From Ricinus communis (lineage: Eukaryota; Streptophyta; Magnoliopsida; Malpighiales; Euphorbiaceae), in contig NC_063264.1 in the NCBI RefSeq assembly GCF_019578655.1, positions 992,001-1,056,000 of the forward strand: a stretch of DNA of 64,000 nucleotides, read 5' to 3'. The notes under the pieces were generated by a model. The model was not told where the DNA came from. It ran no database searches and saw nothing but the letters and a program-made list of their open reading frames with translations. Made by a program: the position numbers and the translations under genes. Of the stretch, positions 48,132 through 62,318 are shown one piece after another (the first letter of the stretch is position 1; each line of letters starts with the position of its first letter).

Positions 48132-51100
48132 TCAACGGACAGGATTGGAAAAGAAAATGACAACAAAATATACAATAAACCCAGCAAGAAGAATCCCCCC
48201 ATAGATATAAGTTTGTGAAGAGTGCACAGGGTACTTGTATTCGATTTCACAGCACCTCATTTTCTCTCTCTCATTCGCCAAAACATGATCTACATACCTG
48301 CATTATTTACGGCATTAAATGAATATCAGCCTAGAGAATTCATCGCACTTTCAAATGGAATAATTGGAGGATAACTTACTGCTGGGTAAACATAGAGCTC
48401 TGAAGAATTTCTGAACTATTCATGTGTGCATCTTGTAACCGGTGATCGTATAACAAAGACGACAGATCTACTAGCTGTTCCTCGAGGCCCTGTTATTTAA
48501 ATGTGTGGGAAATATGCTCTATAAGCATCCACATATTTGAACAACTGGAGCAGTTATCTAATCAAGAATGACTTACATCGAGATATTTCTCCAATCTGTC
48601 AACTAATTCATGTGGAAAAGGTTCAGGCAAGTTAGTCGTTTTCCTGTAGAACTTCTCTATCCACAGTTCTGTTGCCGTCTTGTTTTTCTTGCCTTTGACA
48701 TGTTCGCCCAGAGGGGTTTTCAGATATTCTGCAGCAAATGCTTGGACAGCCTGCAAAAACAAAGCATTTCTTAAACATTAAATTGTAACTTTGATTTATA
48801 TGTAAGACTAAAGCATCAATACCAATTGATCTATAATGAAACTAATTCATTCATAAAACAAAAAATCAAGAGCCTCGACCCAAGCCATTTGAATATTTAA
48901 ATATAAGTTGAAACCTACTTACCTCTGATGTATCACGAATTCTATGAAGTGCAGAATCTACACGCGCATATATTGTGTTCCTCTGCCCAAAAAGTATGTA
49001 AATGATTCAGGAGACAAGTTACATAATGGAATCTAGTTAAATCCAAATACAACTGCTGCAAAATGCTCAATTAAGAAGAATTTTCTCGCTTATGTATGGT
49101 GGATAAACATATCTGGCAGATTTTGACAATGAATTTCCCCTTACCAAGGCAACATCCTGTAGCAATCTACTGAGTTTAGAAGTATTAGAAAATGGTCCAA
49201 ATGGGTGACAGCCAGCTGCCCAAAGCCAATTTACTATTGGCCTCTCATGTACATGAGATGCTTTCTCATATGGCGCACTGACTCCACCAACAGCAGAAGC
49301 AAGCCCTGCCAATATATGTCGCTGTGCTAGTGATGGAAATGCATGCCTTCTCTCTGTTTCTGAGACATAGCTGTTATAACAAGCAATTGAAAAACTTATA
49401 CACCATCAAAACTGTATGGTGAAAACGTAAAAGAAATTATGGAATCTTTCCATCTCTTTACAGAGAGCCTAGCTATTAAATCTAAAACAAGCTAATGCAT
49501 AATTAAACTGCGCAACAAAAATAAAGCTGCAACTGTTTCTCTAGGAACTACTACAATTGATGCAATAAAGGAAATGGTGAAAACCAGCTGCATATAGACA
49601 TGCATGCCAAAGAAAACTAGACATACATGGGTGATTTGTCCGGAATGAAGTTGATTCATCATACATGTGACAAAGACAAACAGTCACCAGTATGAAGAGA
49701 AGACCAGCTACACTGCTACGTAGAGAACATTTTCACTTACCTCAGAGGTATCTTTTCATGTTGATGTTGAAGTACAATGACAACATCATTGCTTGTCCAT
49801 ACAAGGCTTTCATCCTCCATCATAAGGTGTGGATCCACGTCGACCAAAGATAGCACAAAGCTGCAGTAGAAGACCAAACCTTAAGAACACATTGATAAAT
49901 CAACTGAATGACAAATATTTAATGATGATTATGTTCTCTACTTTCTCTATGAGATTAACCTTAAGACAAGGGAAGGAAACAAAATTTATCAACTGAAACA
50001 TGATTGAAAACATGGATTTAGATGTCATTAGGAAGTATATTATGATACAAAGAATTAGTTAAAAGCAGTTGTAAGGACATGAGCTTTTACTTCCATTAAT
50101 GGGAAAAAAGAAAAACAGGAAAAAAAATGATATACCAACGTGTGCTCTTATTTTACCAATGAGCTTTAACCCTTGCCAAAGCTAATTGGTAAAATAGAAA
50201 GTTATGAATTTGAATCCAGCCTTAGCTCAATTAACCCAAAAAGGCGGTGCTCCTATATTAAGTTGGAAGAGCATTCGAACTGTTTCAAGGTTTAAGGACC
50301 ATATGATGCAACTTGTGGAAGATAATAGTTGTAGGACCAGGTGCATGCTCACACTGGAATAACTCTTGTTCCATAAGTGCGGTATAAATCCCCTTGCTTC
50401 TTCTGTTCTTTCTTCTTCCTCTCCCTGCCGTGCCTTGAATCATAACTAGCCCATAAAGGTTTATGCTTAAGAATTGAGTCTCCTGAACCATCTGGTTCAT
50501 CCATCCAGTGCTGTGGGGGCACATAATTCATTTAGAAATCTCAGGAAATAAAGGGAGAAACTGTTTGTTACCATATGAAGTAAATTTCAAATGAAAATAA
50601 TTCAATGAAAACTTTTCGATTATGAAACCCCCATCCATCCCATCATATAAAATAAGAGCACAACAATCATAAACAGACCTGGCGGAGAAAAAATTTACTT
50701 GAAAGAGATGGATCAGCCAGCTCAACTAAACCAGCAGCTAGCATATCAGCAGACCGTTCCATCTCCTGAAATCAGCCATTCCAAGAACAGTAAATTAGGA
50801 GCCATAAAGCACACAAATCTTTGTTGAAAGTTCAAGTCTTCAAGCTAAAACATTTTTCTGTTTTGCCATCAATACAATCACAAAAAGGAAGATGACAAGG
50901 AAATGTGAGCAAGTGAAAACAGCAATATGGCTCAACAATGTTGGAATTAAAGGAATTTGAGAGCATGTCAGTCTGATTATTATGAAAGAAAGTGAAATCA
51001 GTTCCTTTGGCCATCAATACTATTTGCTCCCATTAGAGACCAGTGCTGGCCATGGGAAAGCCAAGGAAAGCCAAGGGTATCTAATAGTTGGTAGTGTGGT

Positions 51101-54100
51101 CTCCAATGATTAAAGACTAAATTGCAAATAGTTGTGTTCTCGTCAATGATAAAGGCACCATAGATAATACATGGAATCGAATGACTAGACGATAATAAGT
51201 AGTGAAAAAAAAAAAACTGAACCCCACTTCTTTAAGTATAGCGCCATCTAGATATGTCTTGGTACGGACATGGAAACGTCCATCCTTTTTAGTTTCTTGC
51301 AAGGAATGTCCTCGCATTGCTTTCGAAACAGCAATAGCCAACTTCTCATGCCGATGCAATGCATGTGAACCACCTACTATTACAACTTCTTGCCCATCAT
51401 GGACCATCTTTTTAACCTGAAAAGATAACATAAATTTGTAAGGTGTCTTTGGTGAGAGGATAACGAGGGACCCATGGATAATGAAAAGAGGCGCAGCACA
51501 CGATGTCATGCAACCTTAAGATTCTGCATAACAAAGTAATATCAGTGCTCCTTTTGCTTTGTTGATTCACTCATTAATTTCAGCTAGCATTTCTCAAGTT
51601 CAACTAGCAGACATGTTATTATAAAATTGACCAAGATATATCCTTAGGAGATCTAGCAGAAGTTGAAAGTCAAAGTACTACAATATAAGATGTAAGAACA
51701 TTTAAAGAAAATCCTATTTACGACACCTCACCTCTGATTCAATTTCTTCAATATTAATGCTGTAGTAATGACCCTTCTCCATAATATTATATCTATTATG
51801 GTTCTGAAGCACGATTATTGGTATCAGCAACCTTGTTGCCAGGTCAACAGTCTCAAACCTAATCAAGGAAATAGTGAAAATTAGCTGCAAAAGATTAAGA
51901 ATTTAGGGAAAAAAATTTCTAACAAGATTCTTGACATGCTTACTCAGCAAATAAATTGGACTTCACAGAAGTACCTGACGTCTGGAGCTATAACATGCTC
52001 GACTGTTGTGGCTACCAAAGCAGCAAGTTGTCCAACAAAAATATCAGGAGATAGATGATCACTAAGTGCACCTACACCTTTTGGAAACATCATGTTTCGT
52101 ATCCGTGGTAATGTTCTAGAACTGACACTTCCCTCTTCAGTTTCAATCTTCCCATATGTGCACGGGCCTGCTGACAGGTCGATCACAACAAATCTGAATG
52201 TTATAGGAAAATGTTAGATACAAAATGCGAATGAGAATGCATTTCCAACAACCAAGTTACTATTTTCCACGGAAAGGACTTGGAAATTAGTCTAAGTACA
52301 AATTGTTTGTATAGTTCAGTTGGAAGAAGAAATTCTCACAACTCTAGCACAGTTCCATTGAATATCCAAATTATAAAGATAACTTATCTCTGTGATTAAC
52401 AGCATAGTCTAACTTTGAGAAAGCTTGTTAAATTTTTGATAATATGAATCATCTCTAGACTTTTCAACTGACCATTGAAGAAATTAGCATTTACAATTCT
52501 TATAAAGTATTGGAGGTTAAGAGGAACGGAATGTGTTTACAATTGCACAGTAATACTATTACAAATACTTCACAGTAACACTGTCACTCATGATAGCAGG
52601 TAGCAGAAATGCCTCTATGGATAAACAACTTCCATACACCCAATAACAGAACATTAAAGGCCAATTCACCTACTTAATAAGGATTGCATACTGAGTTTTG
52701 TGATGGAAAAGAATATCATTTAAGTAATAAAACAGCAGGCATAAATATCAATCATATTCATAAAGATACCTGTCTGAGCTCAGCCAAGCTTGAGTTGCTC
52801 CTCCTCCATTATATCGATAACGATAAATGTAGTCTCCCTCTTGTTTACTCATGTCCTCATCAGTCAACTGGGGAATTTTTCCATACATTAAGCTGTCAAG
52901 GTCAATTTCTTTATTTCTAGGATCCATTCTTACCTGTAAAAGAAAAAATAATGGACATGGATTTGGGAAAAACATCAGAGAGCATATAACTCCCACCAAA
53001 ATAAACGGAAGCAAAGCAGAACAAGTAATGTCTACTATTTCTTCAAAGACCAGGTAGGTTGGTTAAGTACTAGATTGTAAACCATACCTTATCAAAATTA
53101 ACAATAAAGATTGCATTAGGAACAGGTCTATCATTCTCCCTGGCAGCATAAGAACTGTCCATGTCAAATATATAAGAATAAAATTTGCGAAATACAGGCT
53201 CCACAACAGTTGCCTCCACCTCAAACAAAGGCACTTCCCTTCCAAAATCAGTCTACAAAACAATATAAAATAAATAAATAAAGATTCATCTAGCTACTTG
53301 ACAACAAACAATAAAACATTTCATTTAATACACAGCAAAGTGCTGATCACCTCTCTCGCTTTCCCAGCAGGAACCATAGCCTCCTTCAACGCCTTCTCAA
53401 GTGCAATCAATTCAGGCTGCCCAGCCTATTCACATAACATAGTATGAGCACTTGAAGGACTAACACCTGGTTTGGGTGGTCTAATAAATGCAAGAGTTCA
53501 ATCTCATTTTTGGCAAGCTTGCAAGACATTTTGAAAGAAAAGAATGCCATAAATGACATGATTTTGCGAGAATTGAACTGATTTGGTCCAAACAAGGCCT
53601 ACTAGAATTGTTTTAATAAATTGAACAAACGGAGAACTTACAGGAAAAGCGTTAAAGACAACGTGATGCTCAATATCAAGAGGCTCGCCGGTCTCTAAAC
53701 AAGAAGGTCTATGATTAGGAAAGCTAGTCCTTAAAAATTCTTCCAATTTGTGTGTATCTAAGCTATACCTATATCCTCCATCTCCATTAAATCCAATTAC
53801 CACTACATTCACCTCTAACGGAACCTGAAATGGAACCTGTACATACCAAAAAAAAAAAATCAAAACTATTAATAATAGCTGTAGCAAAAAAGATACTAAA
53901 TCTAAAAGATACTTTCAGAGAAGAAGCGCCACCTCAGCACGAGTATGGAGCATGCGGCGGACATCTGATCGGACGCTATCTCCAACATCGTGAAAAGCGC
54001 CGTGGTGCCACTGAGGATGCCCTGGGTCTCTCCTGAAGGCTTGTGGTGCTGACTCGGGTTGAATAAAGAGTTGACTCAGTGCCAGTGCGATAATAATGGT

Positions 54101-54124
54101 TACTAAGTTTGATTTGGTAGACAT
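48132..54124 (-). CDS. Plant type I membrane protein, At5g58100-like family of poorly known function
   Basis: Sixteen exons join in frame to 808 residues: 53933-54124, 53642-53836, 53351-53425, 53088-53252, 52770-52933, 51975-52193, 51732-51858, 51228-51416, 50679-50765, 50353-50510, 49741-49860, 49145-49370, 48923-48982, 48577-48750, 48380-48489, 48132-48297. Residues 1-28 form a signal peptide (NLVTIIIALALSQLF). A hydrophobic stretch near the C terminus (GGILLAGFIVYFVVIFF) is followed by only SNPVR, so the bulk should lie in the secretory lumen or outside the cell. N-glycosylation sequons (NTS, NKT, NSS) fit that. Conserved-looking blocks include VPLEVNVVVIGFNGDGGYRY, LDIEHHVVFNAFPAGQPELI and FVVIDLSAGPCTYGKIETEE. 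I recall similar proteins in Arabidopsis (At5g58100, At3g28720), one linked to pollen wall formation in a genetic screen. No catalytic motif is evident. The ATG at 54124 is the first in frame. Confidence 0.85.
50170..50225 (+). repeat. tRNA-derived SINE-like fragment in intron 10
   Basis: AAAGCTAATTGGTAAAA (box A-like) is followed about 25 bases later by GAATTTGAATCC (box B-like, degenerate from GGTTCGAATCC). This internal Pol III promoter layout is typical of plant SINEs. No tail or target duplication is clear, so it is at best a worn fragment. Confidence 0.3.
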
Positions 54125-54199
54125 AGTTAGAAAAGTTAGAAATGCATTAATCAAAGAAAATGATGATTCATCTGTTATCTTTGATCGGACAGCAGAAGT

Positions 54200-55053
54200 G
54201 TGCGTGTGAGAATCTCTGCTAGGTCACCGCGAAAGAACTCAATTGGATTGCACTGATGTGGTTAATGAGTTCATAATTCCTTAATTGCCCCTCCATTTCT
54301 TTAATAATTTACTATTCGTGCCCCGCTTTTGAGCCTCTTCGACGTCGTTCATAACGAAACGCAAATTAAACGACATGTCGCCTCGATTCCTGTACATCAA
54401 GCCAGGCCAATGATAGTTGTTCTTGGCTTAATGAGGGCCAGACTAGTTATCAGCCTATAGCAGCATTACGCAGGGAACGACGTGTCGTCCGAAAGTAGAA
54501 AATGCCAAACCAAACTCGTCATGCATATTTATATTTGGTTGGTCAATTGACCTGCTTGTTGAATTAGTTTTATTTATATTTCTTTCTCTGAACTGAGACG
54601 GCCTTTATTCATGGATTTACCTTGATAGGCATGAAACTGTCAAGCTTGTTATTTCATGACGTATTGACACTAAAGATTCATGACCTGACAGCATCAAGCT
54701 TGCAAACTTTGCATAAGCTCTTGCCACTTTTTCTTAAAAAAATGAAACGCAGAAGTGATAAATGGACAAAGTGAGATAGAATGATGAATCGAAGTAGATT
54801 ATATCGGGGTATTAAAACCAAAGTGAATTTCTAACAAACATCATTTTACAAATATAAAACCCCTCATCAATAAGTAGGTCTCAGTAATAGTGTCCGAGTA
54901 GTCCAACACAATGCAACCGCTTTGTCAGTGCAGCTCTATATGTAAATATTCATGATACACATTTTCCCTTGAAGTATGTTATTGCGCACCCGGGCTGGTC
55001 ATATAATCAGAGGAAGGAGAAATGTCTGAATTGAGTTCGGGATATATATATTA
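54200..55053. other. Spacer between the membrane protein and PP2C genes
   Basis: Includes the promoter of the minus-strand membrane protein gene (about 54130-54400) and the probable 3' UTR of PP2C (up to 55053). No extra gene is seen. Confidence 0.55.
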
Positions 55054-58000
55054 TCAGTGTTCTAGAGCACTTCTGATGGAGACTGGAGGGATTTGCAGTG
55101 TGCCTCTTGATATAAGATCATGATTTAAGAACAAAACAATAACAGTTATATCATCATGAAAGTGGCGGCGCACCTTCCTGTCAATCTTTTTTAGATCCGA
55201 ATATCTCATCTCTCGTTTTCTTGCTGCTTCTTGGAGGGCAGCCTTGACAAGCCTTTTGGCACTTCCCTGTGTTCAGAAGTTCATGAGTTCAGCTCGAGAT
55301 ACTAACAATTACCACAAGTATTAGATATGAGCTCTAATCCATGAAAAAGAATATAAAATTTCTCAATTTTTAAAAGTTGAGTTGAGCAATAAACAAGCAA
55401 CAGAGAGAAGAAGCAAGAGGAAATGGGGAACTGGATCATGTACGGAAATGAAAAATGATGCCGCAGGTAAGAGTTTAATAATTATCAGAAGACATTTTCA
55501 CTAATGTTTTGGAGACTGTTTATTCAACGACATTGAGAGAGAGAATAAGACATTTTTTCATGAATCTGGTAAAATCTTTGGTATACTACTGCCAGAAATA
55601 GCTGACCAAGTCAGTTCTGCATTTTATGTCTAGAAGAAACACTGTGAACTATGCAGCTTGTATTATTTATGAACTAGCATGTTCCAAATCTAAATATGTG
55701 GACAATAATATCCCCCAGCTATAGACGGTAGATGTTGTGGAAGATAAGTTAAACAAGAACACCACTATAAAACTAGGGATCATGGCTAATAGAAATCTTA
55801 GTCAAGATTCGATGCTCCATATGTTTTGAGCATGGAGAATACCAATATATGCAGAGAAAACACGAGCAACAAACATAAACACATTACACAAGTCCAAAAA
55901 TACGTAGTATTTGATGTCATTGAATGATTCTTTGGAAATTTCAAGATGATATCTACAATCAATCCATATGAATGAAATTCAAATAAGGACAAGACTAATA
56001 GCAAACATAAAAAAGAATAAAGGACAAGATCTTACTGCATGTGGATGGCTGTGGACAATATCTACAGCTTTTTCATTACTCAAGTGGTCCCAAAGACCAT
56101 CAGATGCAAATATAAGGAAGGAATCATTTGGTTGGAGAGGATGGGAAATGATTGTTGGATTCGCACTCAAGATAGGCATGTTCATTGGCTCCGGGAGTCT
56201 GAATTTTCCATTAATTGGTTCCCTGTTAAACCGTGCATGTTTCATATAAACGTCGCCTATAGATCTAGAAACCTGCATCAAAGACAATGGAGTCTGACGT
56301 AATATATCTATTGTAGTGGAAGAAGACCGTGAAAACTGATGAACTAGATCTTGATATCCCAATGTAAACTATGATGTGGTGCAATCCATGACTTGGACAT
56401 AGGGTCACAAAATCAGGGCAAGGGAGAAAGGAGATCCAAATTTTTATGATCAATATGCTTACTGTCACAAGTATACCGACAATGTAATGACAAAACCTGC
56501 TGTGCAATTCTTCCATTAGCACAAAACTTGTGCGCCTAGGTGGCTGTGAAACTCTCAAGTTACTGCAATGGAAAAAGAGACCTTATTCTGTCAAAGAAAG
56601 AAAAAAGAACTTCTTGGCCTTCATAATTTCCTAAAAGAAATCCTCATGTCCTCAAATGCATTAACTAACACATGCTTTACCAACTAAACAACCATACAGA
56701 TCTTCCTGAACAATGTAAATTCAGTAGTATCCTTGCCCGGATATATGCATGACCTGGTTTCTGTTAGAGCATGCATTACTCTGCTCTGTGGATTTTGCTT
56801 TTACTACACTCTTTCTAATCCTTTATCCAGATTATGAAACTCTGTCGTCCAGATATTACATATTTATAGCAGAGGACATAACAGGGCGAGAAATTATTGT
56901 TAATTAACAACTAGGAAAAATGATTAATGTGTTCCCACTCATAATGATCATATGGTTGAGAATATAAGAAGGCACAAGAGAACTCAAAAGTGTACATTAC
57001 ATTTACTTCTGACATAGCCTAAAGGATAAAACTGGGTATTTGAAATAACCTGAATAATCCCTTTAACTCTCCAAACTCCATGCTTAAGGACAACAATCTG
57101 GGGATCATGTGGATGTAATTCCTTAAGTTCCTGCCTGATAGCCTCAAGATTTGCATTATGTTCAGTTGATAATTGTATAGCAGCAATTGCTCCAGTATTG
57201 CCAACTTTCTTTCCCAGCACGACACGAGAATCTCCCAGGTTTGCCACAAAGAGCGTCTGCTGATATATCACTCCAACTAGACAGCAAGTCCCAGCGGTTG
57301 CAATTTGGGGATAAGTAGTCCATGACTCGGAAACAAGAGAAGTAAACCCTTCTTCTGTTGCACGGAAAGCTCTTTGAATAGTCTCTGCAGATACAACTCC
57401 CTGTCTCTCAGCTGATAGTGCTGCATAACCACAAACCCTAAGAATGCCAACATAAGAAGAGCTCCTTCTTGAAATTAACAAGAAGAACCATTTCTTTACT
57501 AAGGCCAAATACCCAAAATTTTCAAAACATAAAACTGACGATGAGGTAGGGGTAAGGATTTTAGAAACATTTCCTTAGCTTTCAAATGGGGAAAAAATTA
57601 CAGTTTCAAAGTGCATTAAAGCAGAAAATGAAGAACAAATGTACACTGACTAACCCATCGATACTGAAAATTTTGGCAACTTTTAGAACCAAAAATTGAA
57701 TTGGTTCTAACCTCTAAAACAATGAGTTACCTCCTAAATTCTAGCCAAAAAGAAATTTACACTTAACCACCTTGTCCAAGTTTCAACTGTAACTGATGCT
57801 CCCATAAAAGCCCAATGAAAGGCAGTAACCTTTCAAAAGCTTCCAGAAAAAGACAAAATGGAAATGCAGTGCATAAAATTGACGAGCATAAAGAAGATAA
57901 TAACAAATGAGGAAACTCCAAAAACTGCATTCTTCTTAAATGTCAAAAGCAAGAAAGCTACTGCTAACAGTTGCCAACCATGGAAAGAAACACATGCAAT

Positions 58001-58718
58001 AGTGTCTACCTTTTGAAATCCAATGGAACAAAACAAGCAATGGCCTTAATTTTTAAATCAAGAAAGCTACTTACCTTTTTTTTTTCCTTAACATCTAATT
58101 TAACTGGATATACTATACCGTCTAAAATGACTGAAAAAACAAAAGCTCGACCAAAAGAAGGAACTTTCGTTATTTTAGGAACAGAAAGAGAAGTAACTAG
58201 AACAAGAATGATTGAGAATCACTACTAGCATATCCCATTCCATGAACTAGAAAAAAAGAAAAAGAAAAAGAAAAAAGAAGGAAAGCTCAACGAGACGTGA
58301 CTGATTCAGGACCATATAAGAATCAACTGAAAAGGGGAATCAACGAAGATATGAAGATGATTTATCAAATTTCAAAAAGATAAAAAAAGAACGAACCTTG
58401 AAAGTGCCTAAACAAATGATCACAGACATAACGAGAGGCTTCTGGGCCACCATGACCATCATAAACTCCAACAAAAGTCCCAAAAGAACCAGACTCGATC
58501 TGGGTTTGGTCTTCAAGAACTTGATTAGCTTGAACAACAGCCATTGAAAATTCACCAGACCCGTATCTGCCAATATCTCTATACCAAAGTAATCCATCTT
58601 TACCTTCTCTACTAACAGACTCAAACTTACTACTGGCACTGTTACTATTACAATTATCTTGCTGATGCCCAAATGGCCTAAAACATAAAGAAAGCAGATT
58701 CATCAATGCCTGAAGCAT
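55054..58718 (-). CDS. Protein phosphatase 2C, clade D
   Basis: Four exons (58397-58718, 57050-57411, 56036-56272, 55054-55266) join in frame to 377 residues, normal for clade D. PP2C motifs appear in order: [12 protein letters not shown] (metal-binding Asp), [53 protein letters not shown] (metal Asp) and [14 protein letters not shown] (metal Asp). All acidic residues needed for the two-metal centre are present. The N terminus [16 protein letters not shown] and the block [19 protein letters not shown], then VQAN..LEDQ, are clade D signatures. In Arabidopsis these Ser/Thr phosphatases dephosphorylate plasma-membrane H+-ATPases and are inhibited by SAUR proteins, limiting acid growth. The ATG at 58718 fits the family; the upstream in-frame extension has no ATG. 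Which clade D member it corresponds to is not resolved. Confidence 0.94.
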
Positions 58719-58759
58719 CCCACATCTCTCAATTTCCTCCACTCCCAATCCCAATGTTT

Positions 58760-61700
58760 CCCAATCTGGGTGTTTGATATAATTTTCTAATTTCTTAATC
58801 TTTATTTAATGGGTTGACAAAGGTTAAAGAAGGGAAGTGATGGAGGGATGTGCCCGGTTGTAGAGGAACAAGGAAAGAGTCACTTCCTCTGTTTGGGAGG
58901 GGAAAGGAGAAGATGGTGTAGGGAAGAGTTTTGTTGGGTGTTGTTTTCAATGTCTTTTGTTTGTATTGCTGTTTGTGTTGTTTGTGTATATAACATTAAA
59001 GAAGTGTTCTTGAGATGGGCTGTGCTTATTCTTTCATTGCTGTTGTTTTCAACCTTTTCTTTTTTCTTTTGGGGTGAAACGTAAAAACTTTGAAAAGATT
59101 AGCACTTTAAAAATGTAAAACCAAAACCAAGACAAAAATAAATTTTCTTGAAATGGGTTGTTTTAGTTCTTGATGTTGTTTTGGACGAAAGTTAAAATCT
59201 TTGACAAATTTGGTGCTTTCTGTGACGTTGAAGTCTCATACTTTTATTAGGTACAGCTTAGATGAGTAGTTATATTATATCAGTCATAACTAGTTCAGAG
59301 TTTCTACTATTTACTTTCTACTGCTGCTGCTAAGTTAATAATGGAAGAAGATAACTTGATTTGATCTCACACCAATTACCCAAATCTTGTGCCAACATGA
59401 ACTTAGCTTGGACTTTGTAGAAAATCGGGAGTAGCTCTTCTTTTCTTTTTTCAGGAATTTCTTTTTATACTCAGTTTTAAGATTTATTGGTAAATTTTTT
59501 TAAAGTGGGACGGAGAGCACATTTTGCTCTCTCCATACCTTTCCCACTCTCATTAAAAAGAAAAAAAGGGATGAAGAGAAGTGGGTGACTCCTCTAATGG
59601 TCTTATAAATATTAAAGATTATAATGAAATAATAAAGTAAATATCTTAAGAAACATATGGCCTAATAATTATTTGTGGGATAGAGACATTGCCATCTTGT
59701 ATGTTTGTTTGTTTTGTTAAATTTAGGATGGAAGAAAAAAAGAATATAGAAAATGGTGAGGAGTAGAGGACATAAGCTAAGTATAGGCTCTCACTTAGGG
59801 GACAACAAAATGTTGGTGGATGAATTTCACCACTTGAGCAATGGGGTAGAGATTTGATCCATATTACCACATCAAGCCAATATTGAATTGAAATGAGCTC
59901 TTCATCATTAAGCAACCACAACATTGGTTTTGAGTTTGTGAGATCTTTCTCCATTGAAAAAAGTCAAAAAAACCCACATTTTACAGGCAACTTCTTAGCA
60001 GTTTGTGGATACAAAAAGCTTCAGTTGTAACAAATTCTAATTTGACAATTTTATTTTTCTTGATTGAATACCAATTTGAACCGTGTGGAATGTTGTTTGA
60101 GGGCATGCCACTCTTATTGGCAGTTAATAAAAGAATTCTTCTTTTCTTTTTTTCTTTTTTCATTAATGTTTATTGTTGAAAATTTTGTGGAGACAATTGA
60201 CGTACAAAGATTGTGACATCCACTTGACTGCTTTAGTTGCTTAAAGAAAAGCACAATGAAAGAGCTTCCGTTGGTGGTTGTTTTCACTTCTTAACAGCAT
60301 TTTGGGCCAAATGATAGCAACTTGACAAAGAAAAGTCCCACTCAGATTAAACACAGGCAGAAAGCAGTCCACATTTTCTGATTCTCTGTTGTTTCAGGGA
60401 GAGAAACTAATATAAAATAAAAATAGAAATCCTGTTTAGATACTAAAACTTATGGTATGGTTGAATATGTGACCTGGTAGTCAAGTCTTAATTGAAAAAT
60501 TAGTTATACTTCAGATGGCTTTTTGAAGAAGAAGAAGAAGAATTTTTAAAATATCAGAGAAAAAAGCAACATCAAAATTTATTGTGATTTGTTTATAATC
60601 TATATACCTGAGGCGATACCCTTGCCAGCAAGAACTTGACATGAATTAATGCTCCATTTGCTAGTGTAATCCTGTCACATAAGCAAGAACTTGACATAAA
60701 ATTGACCTGGAAAATAGTATCTTGCTGATCATATGTGGTATAGATGCCTTGTGTCCCCTCTGATTACGTTAAGCAACAGCAAATTGTCACAAGGTTTTCG
60801 GTCTCTAACTGTGAAATATTGGCAAATTAGGGAACACTGCATCCAGAATTGTCCTCTCTTCCAAGATCTCTAGAGCTGGGTCCCTGCATTTCTCGAAAGC
60901 ACCGAGATGGGCAGGCATGAAATGGGTCCTATGTGGTGGCAATTTTTGGAGCAAAATTTCAAAGAGATTCAAAAATCTGGGGACCGTGAACTTGGACTGT
61001 ATTTATAATTAATCTATCCACGGCATGAAAAGTTTTCATCTTCTTGTTTGGTCGGTGGTCTCGTCTCTTGGTTTATAAGAGTAACATGGTCTTGAATTTG
61101 AATCTTGACTTTTTTCTATAGCCTATAACATTTTGGTGACAACTTCTAACCATGTGAGTCAATAAAGGCAAAGATCACGAGTTAGAATTTCAACTGAGTT
61201 TGAACCATATTCAACTGGAATTCTAATATAAATAATATTTTGCTCTTAATCTAGTTAATTACCCTTGCGGCCTTCAAACCAGCATCATATAATCGAAAAC
61301 CAACTAATTTATTAATGTATATCAATTGTTATAATTCGATTTTTAAAAATAATAAGATATTGACTCCCAGCCCAAGCAGCGTAAAGTAACCTGTGAAGCT
61401 CGAGTCCTGATGTGGCAGTTTGCTTCTGTTGTTTCATTCAAAAGAATGGGCTTACTGTTGGTTTCCCTAAGCAGGCGGGCCGTGACACATGGAATTGGTT
61501 GATCCAAAGTCGTCAACCAGAATCTTCCTGAGGGCCTCTTACATATATAACAAAAATGACCTTCTTTTTATCTCCTGATAATAGCAATAGCAATCCATTT
61601 TCCTATGATTTTGGCCTAAAAGAAAAGGCTTATTTTATATTTTTTGTAACTCTTTAGAATTGAGAAATAATACTTTTTCTGATGATGACTCTTAACATTG

Positions 61701-62287
61701 AAACTGGATTTCTTTCCTGTATGCTTCATAACTTGATTTTAACAAGGAGCATTGTCCCTCAGCAATCAATCCCCTTTTGCATTTGATTTAATTCGATGAA
61801 ACGAAGAAGATATAAATGCCAAACAAAATAAGGTATCTTAGTTAGGAAGAATAAATTATCTTTTTAGTTACAGGCTTGTATTCTTATAAATATTATACAT
61901 AATACCCAAATTTTTTAGTAAGGCTCCTAAAATTTATATATGTAATTTTATTGAAATTTTGAAAATAGTATTTTGTCATGTAATACAATTTATATTAATT
62001 TTAGATGTATATTTGTTTTTAGAAAAAGAAATAAATAGCTAATTATTATTTTCATATGTGTGGGCTGATTTCTGGTTAAAAGACCCAAATGGAAAGATCC
62101 CGTGGGAGTACTTTACCGGCTACATGGAGTACACAAGTGATCCACTGCAGCCACAACAGCTTGCTTGTGGGGCAAGGCGGTTATAACGTCTTTTTAAACT
62201 ACAATTAACAGTTTTAGGGATGGCAACGGTAGGTATTTTTAGGTAACCCAAGTACGGAATTGGAATATGGAATAGGATTTGATCGAG

Positions 62288-62318
<31 letters not shown>

